DNA of 44,837 bases from an uncultured Clostridia bacterium (GTDB taxonomy: Bacteria > Bacillota > Clostridia > UBA1381), in contig CAUGRT010000022.1 of the NCBI GenBank assembly GCA_959602045.1, positions 1-44,837 of the forward strand. The letters run 5' to 3'. The notes beneath the pieces are model-generated. The model was not told the DNA's origin. It did no database searches and was given only the letters and a program-made list of their open reading frames with translations. Shown here one piece after another: positions 32,033 to 40,398 of this stretch. Positions within the stretch are counted from its first letter, which is position 1. Each line of letters opens with the position of its first letter. Made by a program: the position numbers and the translations under genes.

Positions 32033-33034
32033 TCACTTTTTATTTGCTATAAGCTCCTTGATATTTTCAAGTGATTTTCCGGTACCGACCGCAACACAAT
32101 CCAGCGGATATTCGGCAACGTGAGCCGGGATTTTTGTGGCATCTGTGATAAACCGATCCAAGCCTTTAATCATTGCGCCGCCGCCCGTCAGCATAATGCC
32201 GCGATCCATAATATCCGCCGCAAGCTCCGGCGGTGTATTCTCCAGTGTAAGCTTTACGGCTTCAAGCATTTCTTCAAGATTTTCGCTCATTGCCGCGCGG
32301 ATTTCCGATTCCCGAATCTGAGCGGTTTTAGGTAATCCGGTGGAAACATCACGTCCTTTTACATCAAAGGAACGTTCTTCGTCATCTTCGTATGCCGAGC
32401 CGATAGCTTTTTTGATTTCTTCTGCCATCATATCGCCGATATTAATAGAATGTTCTTTTTTCAGATAATTGATAATGGCGCTGTTTAAGGCATCACCGGC
32501 AATACGAATGGATTTTGAAGCAACGATTCCGCCAAGGGAAATCACGGCAACCTCTGTCGTTCCTCCGCCGATGTCTACCACCATGCTTCCGGTTGCACCG
32601 GAAACGGGGAGACCTGCACCGATTGCCGCTGCCATTGGCTCGTCCATCAGCACAACCTCTTTTGCGCCTGCCTGCATAACGGTTTCTTCTACCGCGCGGC
32701 GCTCAACTTCGGTAACGCCGGACGGGATACAAACAATGACTCTCGGCTTGAAAATGCTGCTGATATTTGCCTGTCTGATAAATTTACGGATCATTGCCTG
32801 TGTAATGTCAAAATCTGCGATTACACCGTCCTTCAGCGGTCTTACGGCAATGATATTTTCGGGGGTTCTGCCGATCATCTCGTTGGCTTCCGTGCCTACG
32901 GCAAGTACCTTGCCTTCATATTTATCAATAGCTACGACAGACGGTTCTCTGACTACGATTCCTCTGCCTTGAACATATACAAGAGTATTGGCAGTACCTA
33001 AATCAATTCCTACATCTTTCGAAAAAATACCCAT
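32033..33034 (-). CDS. mreB: actin-like cell shape protein MreB
   Basis: 333 aa. Actin fold: phosphate-1 loop DLGTANTLVY (residues 10-19), connect-1 motif and ADFDITQAM, phosphate-2 loop VDIGGGTTEVAV (about 157-168), adenosine motif GIMLTGGGAMIKG (about 283-295). It forms filaments that guide lateral wall synthesis. First gene of the mre-min transcription unit; upstream 390 bp are filled with two palindromic repeats rather than a clear conserved promoter. Could be an Mbl paralogue, but order favours mreB. Confidence 0.95.
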   Translation of the reverse strand: MGIFSKDVGIDLGTANTLVYVQGRGIVVREPSVVAIDKYEGKVLAVGTEANEMIGRTPENIIAVRPLKDGVIADFDITQAMIRKFIRQANISSIFKPRVIVCIPSGVTEVERRAVEETVMQAGAKEVVLMDEPMAAAIGAGLPVSGATGSMVVDIGGGTTEVAVISLGGIVASKSIRIAGDALNSAIINYLKKEHSINIGDMMAEEIKKAIGSAYEDDEERSFDVKGRDVSTGLPKTAQIRESEIRAAMSENLEEMLEAVKLTLENTPPELAADIMDRGIMLTGGGAMIKGLDRFITDATKIPAHVAEYPLDCVAVGTGKSLENIKELIANKK

Positions 33035-33135
33035 TATTATAAACCTAAACTCCTTTCAAAAATGCAAGATTTCTTGCCTTTTCTTTCTATTTCTTTTTTT
33101 GGGGATTGTATAATCGGTGCTTCTGAGTGTGGTGG

Positions 33136-33227
33136 GGCTTTGCATGAATTTTACAAACAATTCCAGTTCAGACATCCGCACGCTGCGCGGAACTCGCCTA
33201 CATTGTTTGAAAAACACATGCAAAGCC
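33136..33227 (+). repeat. palindromic intergenic repeat, copy 4 (type B arms)
   Basis: GGCTTTGCATG at the left and CATGCAAAGCC at the right flank the family core. In this copy the core begins with AGTTCAGACATCCGCA rather than GGCTCAGACATCCGC. Between maf and mreB. Confidence 0.88.
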
Positions 33228-33284
33228 GTCGAAGATTTCTGCTTTTTCGGTTGAGGAAAAAGTGAAAATCCAAATATGGCAGTG

Positions 33285-33375
33285 GGCTTTGCATGAATTT
33301 TACAAACAATACCGGCTCAGACATCCGCACGCTGCGCGGAACTCGCCTACATTGTTTGAAAACACATGCAAATCC
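33285..33375 (+). repeat. palindromic intergenic repeat, copy 5 (type B arms)
   Basis: Second member of a two-unit array, 149 bp after copy 4. The arms begin GGGCTTTGCATG; the linker between the units is also similar to the sequence after copy 5. Confidence 0.87.
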
Positions 33376-33424
33376 ATTGAAGATTTCCGCTTTTGGGGAT
33401 GGATTTTACAATTCCCGATTCTAT

Positions 33425-34024
33425 TTATTTTAAAAGTTCTATTTCAAAATCATTTTCCAGGGTATCGGCAAGCGCTGAAACGCTCAGACCGACTACATTT
33501 TGATAATCTCCATTGATTTTTTCGACCAACATTCCGCCCAAGCCCTGGATTCCGTAGGCACCTGCCTTATCAGCCGGTTCGCCAGTGGCGATATAGCGCC
33601 AGATTTTTTCTTCGGTAAGCGTTTTGAAGTATACCTCGGTACGCACGCTTTTACAAATGGTTTTACCGTCGCGGATACGCATAACGCAATAGCCGGTATA
33701 AACCTCATGACAACGTCCGGAGAGCATAGAAAGCATATCAAAGGCATCCTGTGCCGTGGGAGGCTTTCCGAGAATTTTTCCATCTGCCGTAACAATGGTG
33801 TCTGCGGCGATAATCAAGGCTTTTTTATCCTTCATGACCTCTTTTGCCACTGCCGCTGCTTTCACGAGCGCAAGCTCCTGAACATAAATGCCGACAGGCA
33901 CGTCTTCGCTCCGGATTGCGGATTCATCGGCATCGGAAACGCGAACGCTGAAGTCCAGTCCGATGCTCGTAAGCAGTTCTTTGCGCCGCGGCGATGCCGA
34001 GGCAAGGATGATATGTTCTTGCAT
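33425..34024 (-). CDS. maf: Maf family nucleotide pyrophosphatase
   Basis: 199 aa. Start region ILASASPRRKELL (residues 5-17) is the Maf signature; the core motif AADTIV (about 73-78) and GKPP follow, then GAYGIQG and the E/K of the C-terminal motif. Members hydrolyse non-canonical or methylated NTPs (dTTP/UTP type) and are commonly linked with division and shape genes. Sits 24 nt after the U32 peptidase gene. Confidence 0.93.
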   Translation of the reverse strand: MQEHIILASASPRRKELLTSIGLDFSVRVSDADESAIRSEDVPVGIYVQELALVKAAAVAKEVMKDKKALIIAADTIVTADGKILGKPPTAQDAFDMLSMLSGRCHEVYTGYCVMRIRDGKTICKSVRTEVYFKTLTEEKIWRYIATGEPADKAGAYGIQGLGGMLVEKINGDYQNVVGLSVSALADTLENDFEIELLK

Positions 34025-34048
34025 GAGATTCCTCCGTTTGATGGATTT

Positions 34049-36112
34049 TTAGTCTACTCCTCTGAAAAAATGTCCGCGTGTAAAGGCATTTTCGCCGAAT
34101 GGGTTTTGCGGATGCTGTCCGTTCAGCGCCTTATGATAAGTTTGGGCAATTGCCGCACATTCTTTGGCTGTTTCAATGGTGAACAGCAACTCGATGGAAT
34201 GTAGGGGCAAGCTTGTCAGCTCGTCCAAACGATCCGCCATAAACAGCGGTTTGGAATTGACAAGTTCACAAATACAATGCTCTCCGCACAGAATGGGAAA
34301 TTCCTCATTCTTACGATCACGAAGCTGATAGCGCTGATTTTGGTGCTGACATTTTCCGGCCGCCTTTAAGGGACAGTTTTTCATCAGCATCAACGGGATT
34401 CTGCCATAGCCGATTACCCCGGCATTGGCTTTTGTGCGATTTAAGAGCGTCTTAATCTCTTTGATATTTAATTCGGGCGAAAGCGTTACCGATTCGAAAT
34501 CCCGATAATGCTCGGCTGAAAGAGCATTATACAGATTCAATCGAAAGCTGCCGTTTCGTTTCTTTTTTCTATAATAATATGCCGCTGCATTGGAGGCTAC
34601 GCGAACCGATTCACAAGCAGTTTTAACAGGGTGAAAAATGGCTCCGGTATCGGCGATAATATGCAAATTGGGGTATTGCGCTGCCAATGAATCGGCAAAA
34701 CTCGCCGGTACATACAGGGTTTGAATCCCGGCATTGATGATTGCCTTTGCCTGTGATTCATTCCGAACCGACGCGGTCAAAACAGGCGTTATATCGCGAT
34801 GCTGCAATTCCGGGAATGTGAACGGCTGTGTTCTTCTTTGCAAAACGGCAGTTCGAAGCTCCGTCAGCTCTGCGATTGCCGCGCGGCGTACCGTATTAAG
34901 CTCCTTGATCGGAACGGTGACATTATCGGATATTTCGGCAAGAACCGAATCCGCCGCAAATGGTGTACCACCGAGCTTGCCAAGCTGTTCCGTAATTCTC
35001 TCGCGCGACAGGGGGCGGTTTACTGCATTTTCTGCCGGGATTGTTCCCGACGCGGAAGCACAGTTTCCGTCGTTATCATAAACTGTCACCTGCACCGGCT
35101 CTCCGATTGTGATATAGGCGGAGATATTAACCGGGACTTTTCGGAAATCTGCATTTTCGGCAGCTCTGGCGCGCGCTTCGGCAGTAAACGTATTCTCGGC
35201 ATGGGAGGGATCGGCGGCACTCATCATAGTGGCACCGAGCCGATTTTTAAAATACCCATCCGTAAATCCCGAACGCGAGAAAGCATTTTTCAGTTCTGTC
35301 ATATCCTGTTTTGTGACTTGACCGGGAAAGTCAAGGTATTTTCGATAGATTCCGGTTACGGCACTCACATATTCGGGACGTTTGAGTCTGCCTTCGATTT
35401 TCAGTGATGCAACGCCGATTCGTTTCAGCTCCGAAAGCTCATTAATCAGCGCCATATCTTTGGGACTGAGCAAATATCCCGACAGGGGGCGATCGCCGGT
35501 TAAGGTATACCGCAGGCGGCACGGCTGTGCGCATCGGCCGCGGTTTCCGCTTCTTCCGCCCAAAACGGAGGACATCAGACATTGCCCGGAATAACATTCG
35601 CAGATTGCGCCGTGAACAAAAACCTCAATTTCTGCATGAGCGCTGCGGCAAATGGCTTCAATCTCGTTTTTGGATAATTCGCGCGCCAGTACGACACGGT
35701 CAAAACCGAATTGTTCAAGATATTGCACGCCCTCAATGGAGGTTACGGTCATTTGGGTACTGGCGTGAAGCTCCATTTCCGGCAGAGCGGTCTTAATCAT
35801 TTTTGCCGCGCCGATGTCCTGGAGAATCAGCGCGTCTGCGCCCATTTCATTCAGCGTATACACATATTCAAGAAGCTCCGGAAGTTCCCGGTCATGAATC
35901 AGCGTATTGACCGCAACATGAACCTTTACACCGTAAAGATGGCAGTAACGAATCATTTCGCGCATTTCATCAGCAGTAAAATTCTTGGCGGAACGTCTTG
36001 CGTTAAAGGCATAGCCACCCATGTAAACAGCATCTGCTCCGGATTGAACGGCCGCCTTTAATTGAGCGATGCCGCCGGCAGGTGCTAAAAGCTCCGGTGT
36101 ACCGTGCGTCAT
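34049..36112 (-). CDS. U32-family peptidase/tRNA-modification protein with DUF3656
   Basis: 687 aa, full length for the large form. N-terminal TIM-like U32 domain (ELLAPAGG start; ADAVYMGG; HASTQMTV; FVHGAICECYSGQC), with the four-cysteine cluster completed by SGNRGRCAQPCRLRY (about 185-205), which in relatives binds an iron-sulfur cluster. A collagenase-like C-terminal half with DUF3656 follows. RlhA/TrhP relatives hydroxylate rRNA or tRNA, so RNA modification is more likely than proteolysis. Overlaps the zapA stop by ATGA. Confidence 0.88.
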   Translation of the reverse strand: MTHGTPELLAPAGGIAQLKAAVQSGADAVYMGGYAFNARRSAKNFTADEMREMIRYCHLYGVKVHVAVNTLIHDRELPELLEYVYTLNEMGADALILQDIGAAKMIKTALPEMELHASTQMTVTSIEGVQYLEQFGFDRVVLARELSKNEIEAICRSAHAEIEVFVHGAICECYSGQCLMSSVLGGRSGNRGRCAQPCRLRYTLTGDRPLSGYLLSPKDMALINELSELKRIGVASLKIEGRLKRPEYVSAVTGIYRKYLDFPGQVTKQDMTELKNAFSRSGFTDGYFKNRLGATMMSAADPSHAENTFTAEARARAAENADFRKVPVNISAYITIGEPVQVTVYDNDGNCASASGTIPAENAVNRPLSRERITEQLGKLGGTPFAADSVLAEISDNVTVPIKELNTVRRAAIAELTELRTAVLQRRTQPFTFPELQHRDITPVLTASVRNESQAKAIINAGIQTLYVPASFADSLAAQYPNLHIIADTGAIFHPVKTACESVRVASNAAAYYYRKKKRNGSFRLNLYNALSAEHYRDFESVTLSPELNIKEIKTLLNRTKANAGVIGYGRIPLMLMKNCPLKAAGKCQHQNQRYQLRDRKNEEFPILCGEHCICELVNSKPLFMADRLDELTSLPLHSIELLFTIETAKECAAIAQTYHKALNGQHPQNPFGENAFTRGHFFRGVD

Positions 36113-36627
36113 TGTTTATCAATCATATCGAGCATTTCCTGCTCTCTTGCGGCAAATTCCTGCTTTAATTCGGACTGCTTGCCCTCCAGAAGTTTGATCT
36201 GACCCTCCAGAAATTTAATTTTTTCGTTGGCTTCGGTCAGCTGCTTTTCAAGCTCTTCGGTTTTTGCACGCGTTTCTGTTTCTTCCATTGTGATTTGTCC
36301 GCTTTTTGCTTCGGTCAGCTCCGCATGAAGCAACGTGATTTGCTCCCGGAGCTTTTTATTTTCTTCCGTTTGTGTATTCAGCTTTGCAGTGCAGGTTTTA
36401 AGCTGCTCATTAACGGTATATCCGGCTTCGTTTACTTTAAAATATTCATCACAAATATTGAGTGCGGCAAGAACCAGGGGACGTTCGCCCATGACATTCG
36501 TTCCGCCCTCAAGCACTTTATCAATTTTTTCGTTGATATGATCGCCGAGTGCCTGGATGTATTCTTCGCTCTCCTCCGCAACAACATTGTACTGACGAGA
36601 ATTGATTGTAATAGTAACTTTATTCAT
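36109..36627 (-). CDS. zapA: cell division protein ZapA, long form
   Basis: 172 aa from the ATG at 36627 (MNKVTITINSRQYNV) with GGAGG upstream. Residues 1-95 are the ZapA globular domain with EEYIQALGDHINEKID; the tail from about 100 to 172 is an unusually long continuous coiled coil with a Glu/Lys heptad pattern. ZapA bundles FtsZ protofilaments. The frame is open further upstream (to 36951), but that stretch has no start support and is low-complexity leader. Confidence 0.88.
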   Translation of the reverse strand: MNKVTITINSRQYNVVAEESEEYIQALGDHINEKIDKVLEGGTNVMGERPLVLAALNICDEYFKVNEAGYTVNEQLKTCTAKLNTQTEENKKLREQITLLHAELTEAKSGQITMEETETRAKTEELEKQLTEANEKIKFLEGQIKLLEGKQSELKQEFAAREQEMLDMIDKQ

Positions 36628-36775
36628 ACGCTTCCTCCATATATATGTATGGCATAATACTTCTATTATATTATACTCCAAATTTATCAAAAAATAAAGA
36701 GTATTTTTGAAGAAAATAAAAAAAATATCGAAATATGCAAAAGCAATGAAATTTGAGGGAGAAATTTGTGCATAA

Positions 36776-36808
36776 AAAAGCATCGCGATCAAACCGTGAC
36801 CGCGATGC
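36776..36808 (-). terminator. terminator of ridA
   Basis: Minus-strand stem GCATCGCGGTCA with TGATCGCGATGC (one G-U pair), followed by T6. Placed just after the ridA stop codon. Confidence 0.88.
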
Positions 36809-36820
36809 AGCTTATTTTGA

Positions 36821-37192
36821 TTACAGAGCAACGATCGTTTCGACTTCAAGCAATACATCCTTAGGAAGTCTTGCCACTTCAACGCAGCTTCTTGCCGGGA
36901 AGGGCGCTGTGAAATATTTTGCGTAAATCTCATTGATCTTTGCGAAATCATTCATATCCTTGATAAATACGGTTGTTTTTACGGTATTTTCGATGGACGC
37001 GCCGGAGGCCTCAATCAGATTCTTGACATTCGTCAGTGCCTGCTCTGCCTGTGCTTCAACGCCGACAGGGATTTCGCCGGTAGCCGGGTTGATGGGGATT
37101 TGCCCGGAGGTGAATAAAAATTCTCCGACCTTGATAGCTTGGGAATACGGGCCGATTGCTGCCGGCGCGTTTGATGTTTTGATTTCTTGCAT
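36821..37192 (-). CDS. ridA: RidA-family enamine/imine deaminase
   Basis: 123 aa. Typical start QEIKTSNAPAAIGPYSQAI, GQIPINPATGE, and the C-terminal FPARSCVEVARLPKDVLLEVETIV with the conserved catalytic-type Arg. It clears reactive 2-aminoacrylate-like intermediates from pyridoxal-phosphate enzymes. RBS AAAGGA before the ATG at 37192. Transcribed alone. Confidence 0.95.
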   Translation of the reverse strand: MQEIKTSNAPAAIGPYSQAIKVGEFLFTSGQIPINPATGEIPVGVEAQAEQALTNVKNLIEASGASIENTVKTTVFIKDMNDFAKINEIYAKYFTAPFPARSCVEVARLPKDVLLEVETIVAL

Positions 37193-37279
37193 GTTGATAC
37201 ATCCTTTCGTGTGTTTTTATTTGAACAATTGCTTTTTGTGCAATTGAGGTGAACGTAACAGTTCAAGTGTAGTGGCAGA

Positions 37280-37370
37280 ATTTGCATCCATTTTACAAGC
37301 AACTCCCTCTCAGACATCCGCTACGCTGCGCGGAACTCACCTGTGTTGTTTGGAAAACGTATACAAATCC
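37280..37370 (+). repeat. palindromic intergenic repeat, copy 6
   Basis: First of a three-unit array. Arms near ATTTGCATCC and GTATACAAATCC are more degenerate than in the other copies; the core carries a G-to-A change in AACTCACC. Confidence 0.85.
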
Positions 37371-37426
37371 ATGAAGGTTTGTGCTTTTTTGATTGAGGTG
37401 AACGTAAAAGTTCAAGTGGGGTGGCG

Positions 37427-37518
37427 GGCTTTGCATGCATTTTACAAGTAACTTCGGCTCAGACATCCGCTACGCTGCGCGGAACTCGCCTGCGTTGTTT
37501 GGAAAACGTATGCAAATC
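37427..37518 (+). repeat. palindromic intergenic repeat, copy 7
   Basis: 147 bp after copy 6. GGCTTTGCATGC left arm; right arm GTATGCAAATC. Confidence 0.87.
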
Positions 37519-37575
37519 TATGGAGGTTCGCGCTTTTTCAATTAAAGTAAGCGTGAATTTTCAAATGTAGTGGTG

Positions 37576-37668
37576 GGCTTTGCATGCATTTTACAAGTAA
37601 CTTCGGCTCAGACATCCGCTACGTTGCGCGGAACTCGCCTACGTTACTTGAAAAACGCATGCAAAGCC
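37576..37668 (+). repeat. palindromic intergenic repeat, copy 8
   Basis: 149 bp after copy 7. Arms pair well (GGCTTTGCATGC with GCATGCAAAGCC, TACAAGTAAC with GTTACTTG). Ends 20 bp before the stop of the Yip1-like gene. Confidence 0.88.
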
Positions 37669-37688
37669 ATCGAAAGTTTGTTCTTTTT

Positions 37689-38603
37689 CTATTGTATCAG
37701 AGAGAGTCTGAAAATATAGCATATGAACGTGGTAAAGATAAAGCAGCCCAGCAGCATGGTATACAATACCTTTCCGGGAGGATAGGATATCCACTCGGTA
37801 CGCAGCGCTTCATAGGTGGCGATGACGGTTCCGATCAAGCCGCATACAATTAATATAGCCAATGTGGTTGAGGACAACATTCCGAAAAGGATTCCGATAA
37901 TACTTGTCAGAACCAGCGGCAGAGGGACTAATGCCAATCTGCCGGAAAAATCCCAAAACGGTACGCGCTGCCGGAAAATCAAGCGGTTCAGCAAGTAGAA
38001 AATACCTGCATAAATAAAGAATATCAGAATACCGCTTACGGCGCCGCTCAGCAGGCTAAACACAATATTCAGCAAATTTGCATAGCTTGTCAGCGGATGC
38101 AGCGACAAGAGCGACAGCACAATCCCGAAAGGCGTCCGAACCGCTCCGGAACGCAGAAAATACAGGCACAGGTTGATAATTCCGCCCGAAATTGCGGAAA
38201 ACATCAGAGCGGTTCCGCTGCTGATATAGCCCGGATTGGAAATGGTATCAATCGGTGAAACCAGAAACCGCACAAACAGACTCCAAAGGTTTTTCCAAAA
38301 GCCTTTTGAGGTTGGGCCGTTTGCGCTTTTTGTGGCATGATGCGCATTTTTTCGCGCACGGAATTTTGCCTTTCTCTTTTCCCATACATTTTTGAATGCA
38401 CTATCCTGATGGGTATAGCCGGTTCTATAGGAATTACTCTGTGTACCGGCTGTGTTATTAGGCTGATTGTCATACTGTGTGCTTTGGGAAGAAACAGAGT
38501 CTTGGGAGGCATGCTCCTTGGCATTTCGCCGAGCCACCGCTCCCGGGCAATTACAGACTTCGCCATCTTTTAACTCGCGTCCGCAGTATATACAGCTTCT
38601 CAT
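37689..38603 (-). CDS. zinc-ribbon plus Yip1-domain membrane protein
   Basis: 304 aa. N-terminal CxxC pair (CIYCG, then CNC, residues 4-20) as a small zinc finger, then a Ser/Gln/Asn-rich linker (about 30-65) and a basic stretch. From about 110 on, five hydrophobic segments make a Yip1-like polytopic domain (PF04893), ending about residue 300. Function unknown; Yip1 proteins are often found with zinc ribbons in Clostridia. A good promoter precedes it (38642-38670). Confidence 0.85.
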   Translation of the reverse strand: MRSCIYCGRELKDGEVCNCPGAVARRNAKEHASQDSVSSQSTQYDNQPNNTAGTQSNSYRTGYTHQDSAFKNVWEKRKAKFRARKNAHHATKSANGPTSKGFWKNLWSLFVRFLVSPIDTISNPGYISSGTALMFSAISGGIINLCLYFLRSGAVRTPFGIVLSLLSLHPLTSYANLLNIVFSLLSGAVSGILIFFIYAGIFYLLNRLIFRQRVPFWDFSGRLALVPLPLVLTSIIGILFGMLSSTTLAILIVCGLIGTVIATYEALRTEWISYPPGKVLYTMLLGCFIFTTFICYIFRLSLIQ

Positions 38604-38641
38604 AGTAAAACGCTCCTTTATCAGTTTATTTGATAGTTTCC

Positions 38642-38670
38642 ATTTTATAACGCGGAGCGCATAATGTCAA
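38642..38670 (-). promoter_or_regulatory. promoter of the Yip1-like gene
   Basis: On the minus strand TTGACA (38670-38665), 17 bp, TAAAAT (38647-38642). Confidence 0.75.
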
Positions 38671-38696
38671 GGCTATCTCTGTAAATAAATTGTTAA

Positions 38697-40349
38697 TTAT
38701 TGATTAACAGCATTGATGTTATCCTTCATACGCCGAATAAACTGCGCTTTTTCAAGCTCAGATACATCCCGAACGCGGTGATAGAGCTTGATGGAAACAT
38801 TATCAATGACGGTTTCATACTCATACATTTCTTCATATGCTGTGGCAATATCCGTCCAGTTTGCAAAGCTTTCTACGGCAGTTTCCAGCACCTTTTGATC
38901 CTCGCGAACCGTCTGTGCCGGATAGGCAACCAACATATAATTTGCATTGCAGAGCGGATTAATATCCGTATTGTCAAGATCAAAATACGGAATGGTATTG
39001 GCGATATAATCTACTCGGTATTGATGAATATTCAATGACGGCTCCGCATTTTTGAGCAGCTCACTGTTTAAAATATTCGAGTAGGACAAAACGCCGAGGT
39101 ACTGTCCTGCCGGAACAATATTATCCAGGGTGGTTTTCAGCGTGAGAATATCATACGCGCTCTCCCGTATCACCGGGCGCATGGAGAAGTTCGGAAACAG
39201 TGCGCAGTGCCGAATCTCCTCGGCCGAGGAAGGCTGTTTATGCGGAATCACGACGTTTGTCGCATGAATCACCGCAAGCAGACAAATTCCCAAAAGCGCC
39301 TGTTCCTTATGAATATAGCGAACAGTCAGAATCAGCAGAACAATGAAGCTGGGAACATACATCAGCAGATGCCCCTGACCATGGGTTTGCGTGGCAGTGA
39401 AAACCAGATAGCATACAATAAGCTGAATCCACACGAATACCGGCCGTCTATCGCGGTGCTTAATCATTGCCCACAGAGAACCGGCTGCCATCAGAAGCAG
39501 AAAGATCAACCCCAGATAACGCGTAATCATTCGCATATTCAGCGCAAAGCGGAAGTGAAAACTTCCGTTTCCGTAAGCGGCAATCAGACGCCGGAACATG
39601 AAGCCTTCAAAAAAGAAGGATACGGTTGCAATCATCACTGCCAATGCAATCAAGCACATATACCACTTTTTCCGAAACAGAATGGCATCGGCAAGCATTG
39701 CGGTGACAAAGGACACGCTGAAAAACAGAAACCAGTTATTCCAGAGCATCAAAGCGGCAAGCAACAAGCCGATCGCAATCTGACGTCCGACACCCGGTTC
39801 TTTTCCGTCTTTTCGGAAATAGAGATAAAAGCAGAGCATGCACATCAGAAATCCGCCCATTTCGGTAAAACCGTTAAACGTCAAATAAATCATGACGGGC
39901 ATGGTGAAAATGACGATCAGCGTTGTAATTAAGGGCGCTTTTCCGAGTTTCTTTGCGGTTAAGTAAATCAGAATATCAGCCGGCAGGAGATAACAATTTA
40001 CCAGGCTGAGGATGAACACCATCCTGGATTCTCCAAACAGACGGATGAAAACCGCGGAAATGAGTGCCGGAATATCATTAAATTCACTATTGAGTATGGA
40101 ATCGTAAACCGTACTCCACAAATGTCCGCTATACTCACCCGACGCAATTTTACGCGCAACATTCCAATAATCTGCGTTGCTCCAATAATAAATCTCACGG
40201 CATAGGTTTACATAAATAACGGCAAGCAGATTCAGCACCAATGCGATAATACCGAAAATAATCAGATTTTTTTGGCGGCTGCTTAAGCCGGGCGTATCCT
40301 GCTCCTCGTCCAGTTCATCAATATCATCAAAAATTGCTCTGTACTTCAT
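38697..40349 (-). CDS. large multi-pass membrane protein, possibly GT-C-like
   Basis: 550 aa. A short acidic N-terminus (IDELDEEQD) is followed by about 11-13 membrane helices (from about 28 to 375) and a soluble C-terminal region of about 170 residues. An NADYWNVARK segment after the first helix and the loop layout are reminiscent of GT-C glycosyltransferases acting on lipid-linked sugars, but no DxD or confident motif is present. Starts 50 nt after the helicase gene on the same strand. The function is open. Confidence 0.75.
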   Translation of the reverse strand: MKYRAIFDDIDELDEEQDTPGLSSRQKNLIIFGIIALVLNLLAVIYVNLCREIYYWSNADYWNVARKIASGEYSGHLWSTVYDSILNSEFNDIPALISAVFIRLFGESRMVFILSLVNCYLLPADILIYLTAKKLGKAPLITTLIVIFTMPVMIYLTFNGFTEMGGFLMCMLCFYLYFRKDGKEPGVGRQIAIGLLLAALMLWNNWFLFFSVSFVTAMLADAILFRKKWYMCLIALAVMIATVSFFFEGFMFRRLIAAYGNGSFHFRFALNMRMITRYLGLIFLLLMAAGSLWAMIKHRDRRPVFVWIQLIVCYLVFTATQTHGQGHLLMYVPSFIVLLILTVRYIHKEQALLGICLLAVIHATNVVIPHKQPSSAEEIRHCALFPNFSMRPVIRESAYDILTLKTTLDNIVPAGQYLGVLSYSNILNSELLKNAEPSLNIHQYRVDYIANTIPYFDLDNTDINPLCNANYMLVAYPAQTVREDQKVLETAVESFANWTDIATAYEEMYEYETVIDNVSIKLYHRVRDVSELEKAQFIRRMKDNINAVNQ

Positions 40350-40398
40350 TTATGCACGTCCTTTCGTGATGGAGTTTATTATATGCCGGAACGGCTTT

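Noticed and set aside
33500..34204. 234-aa plus-strand ORF
   Set aside because: Antisense to maf and the end of the U32 gene; no domain seen.
36628..36951. N-terminal extension of ZapA
   Set aside because: The open frame crosses an A/T-rich leader with -10-like sequences and lacks a start with ribosome binding site; the ATG at 36627 has both.
37240..37690. CRISPR array
   Set aside because: Repeats are long, palindromic and separated by similar rather than unique linkers; no cas genes.
39207..39932. 241-aa plus-strand ORF rich in His/Gln/Asn
   Set aside because: Composition is the reverse reading of membrane-protein codons; antisense to the 550-aa membrane protein.
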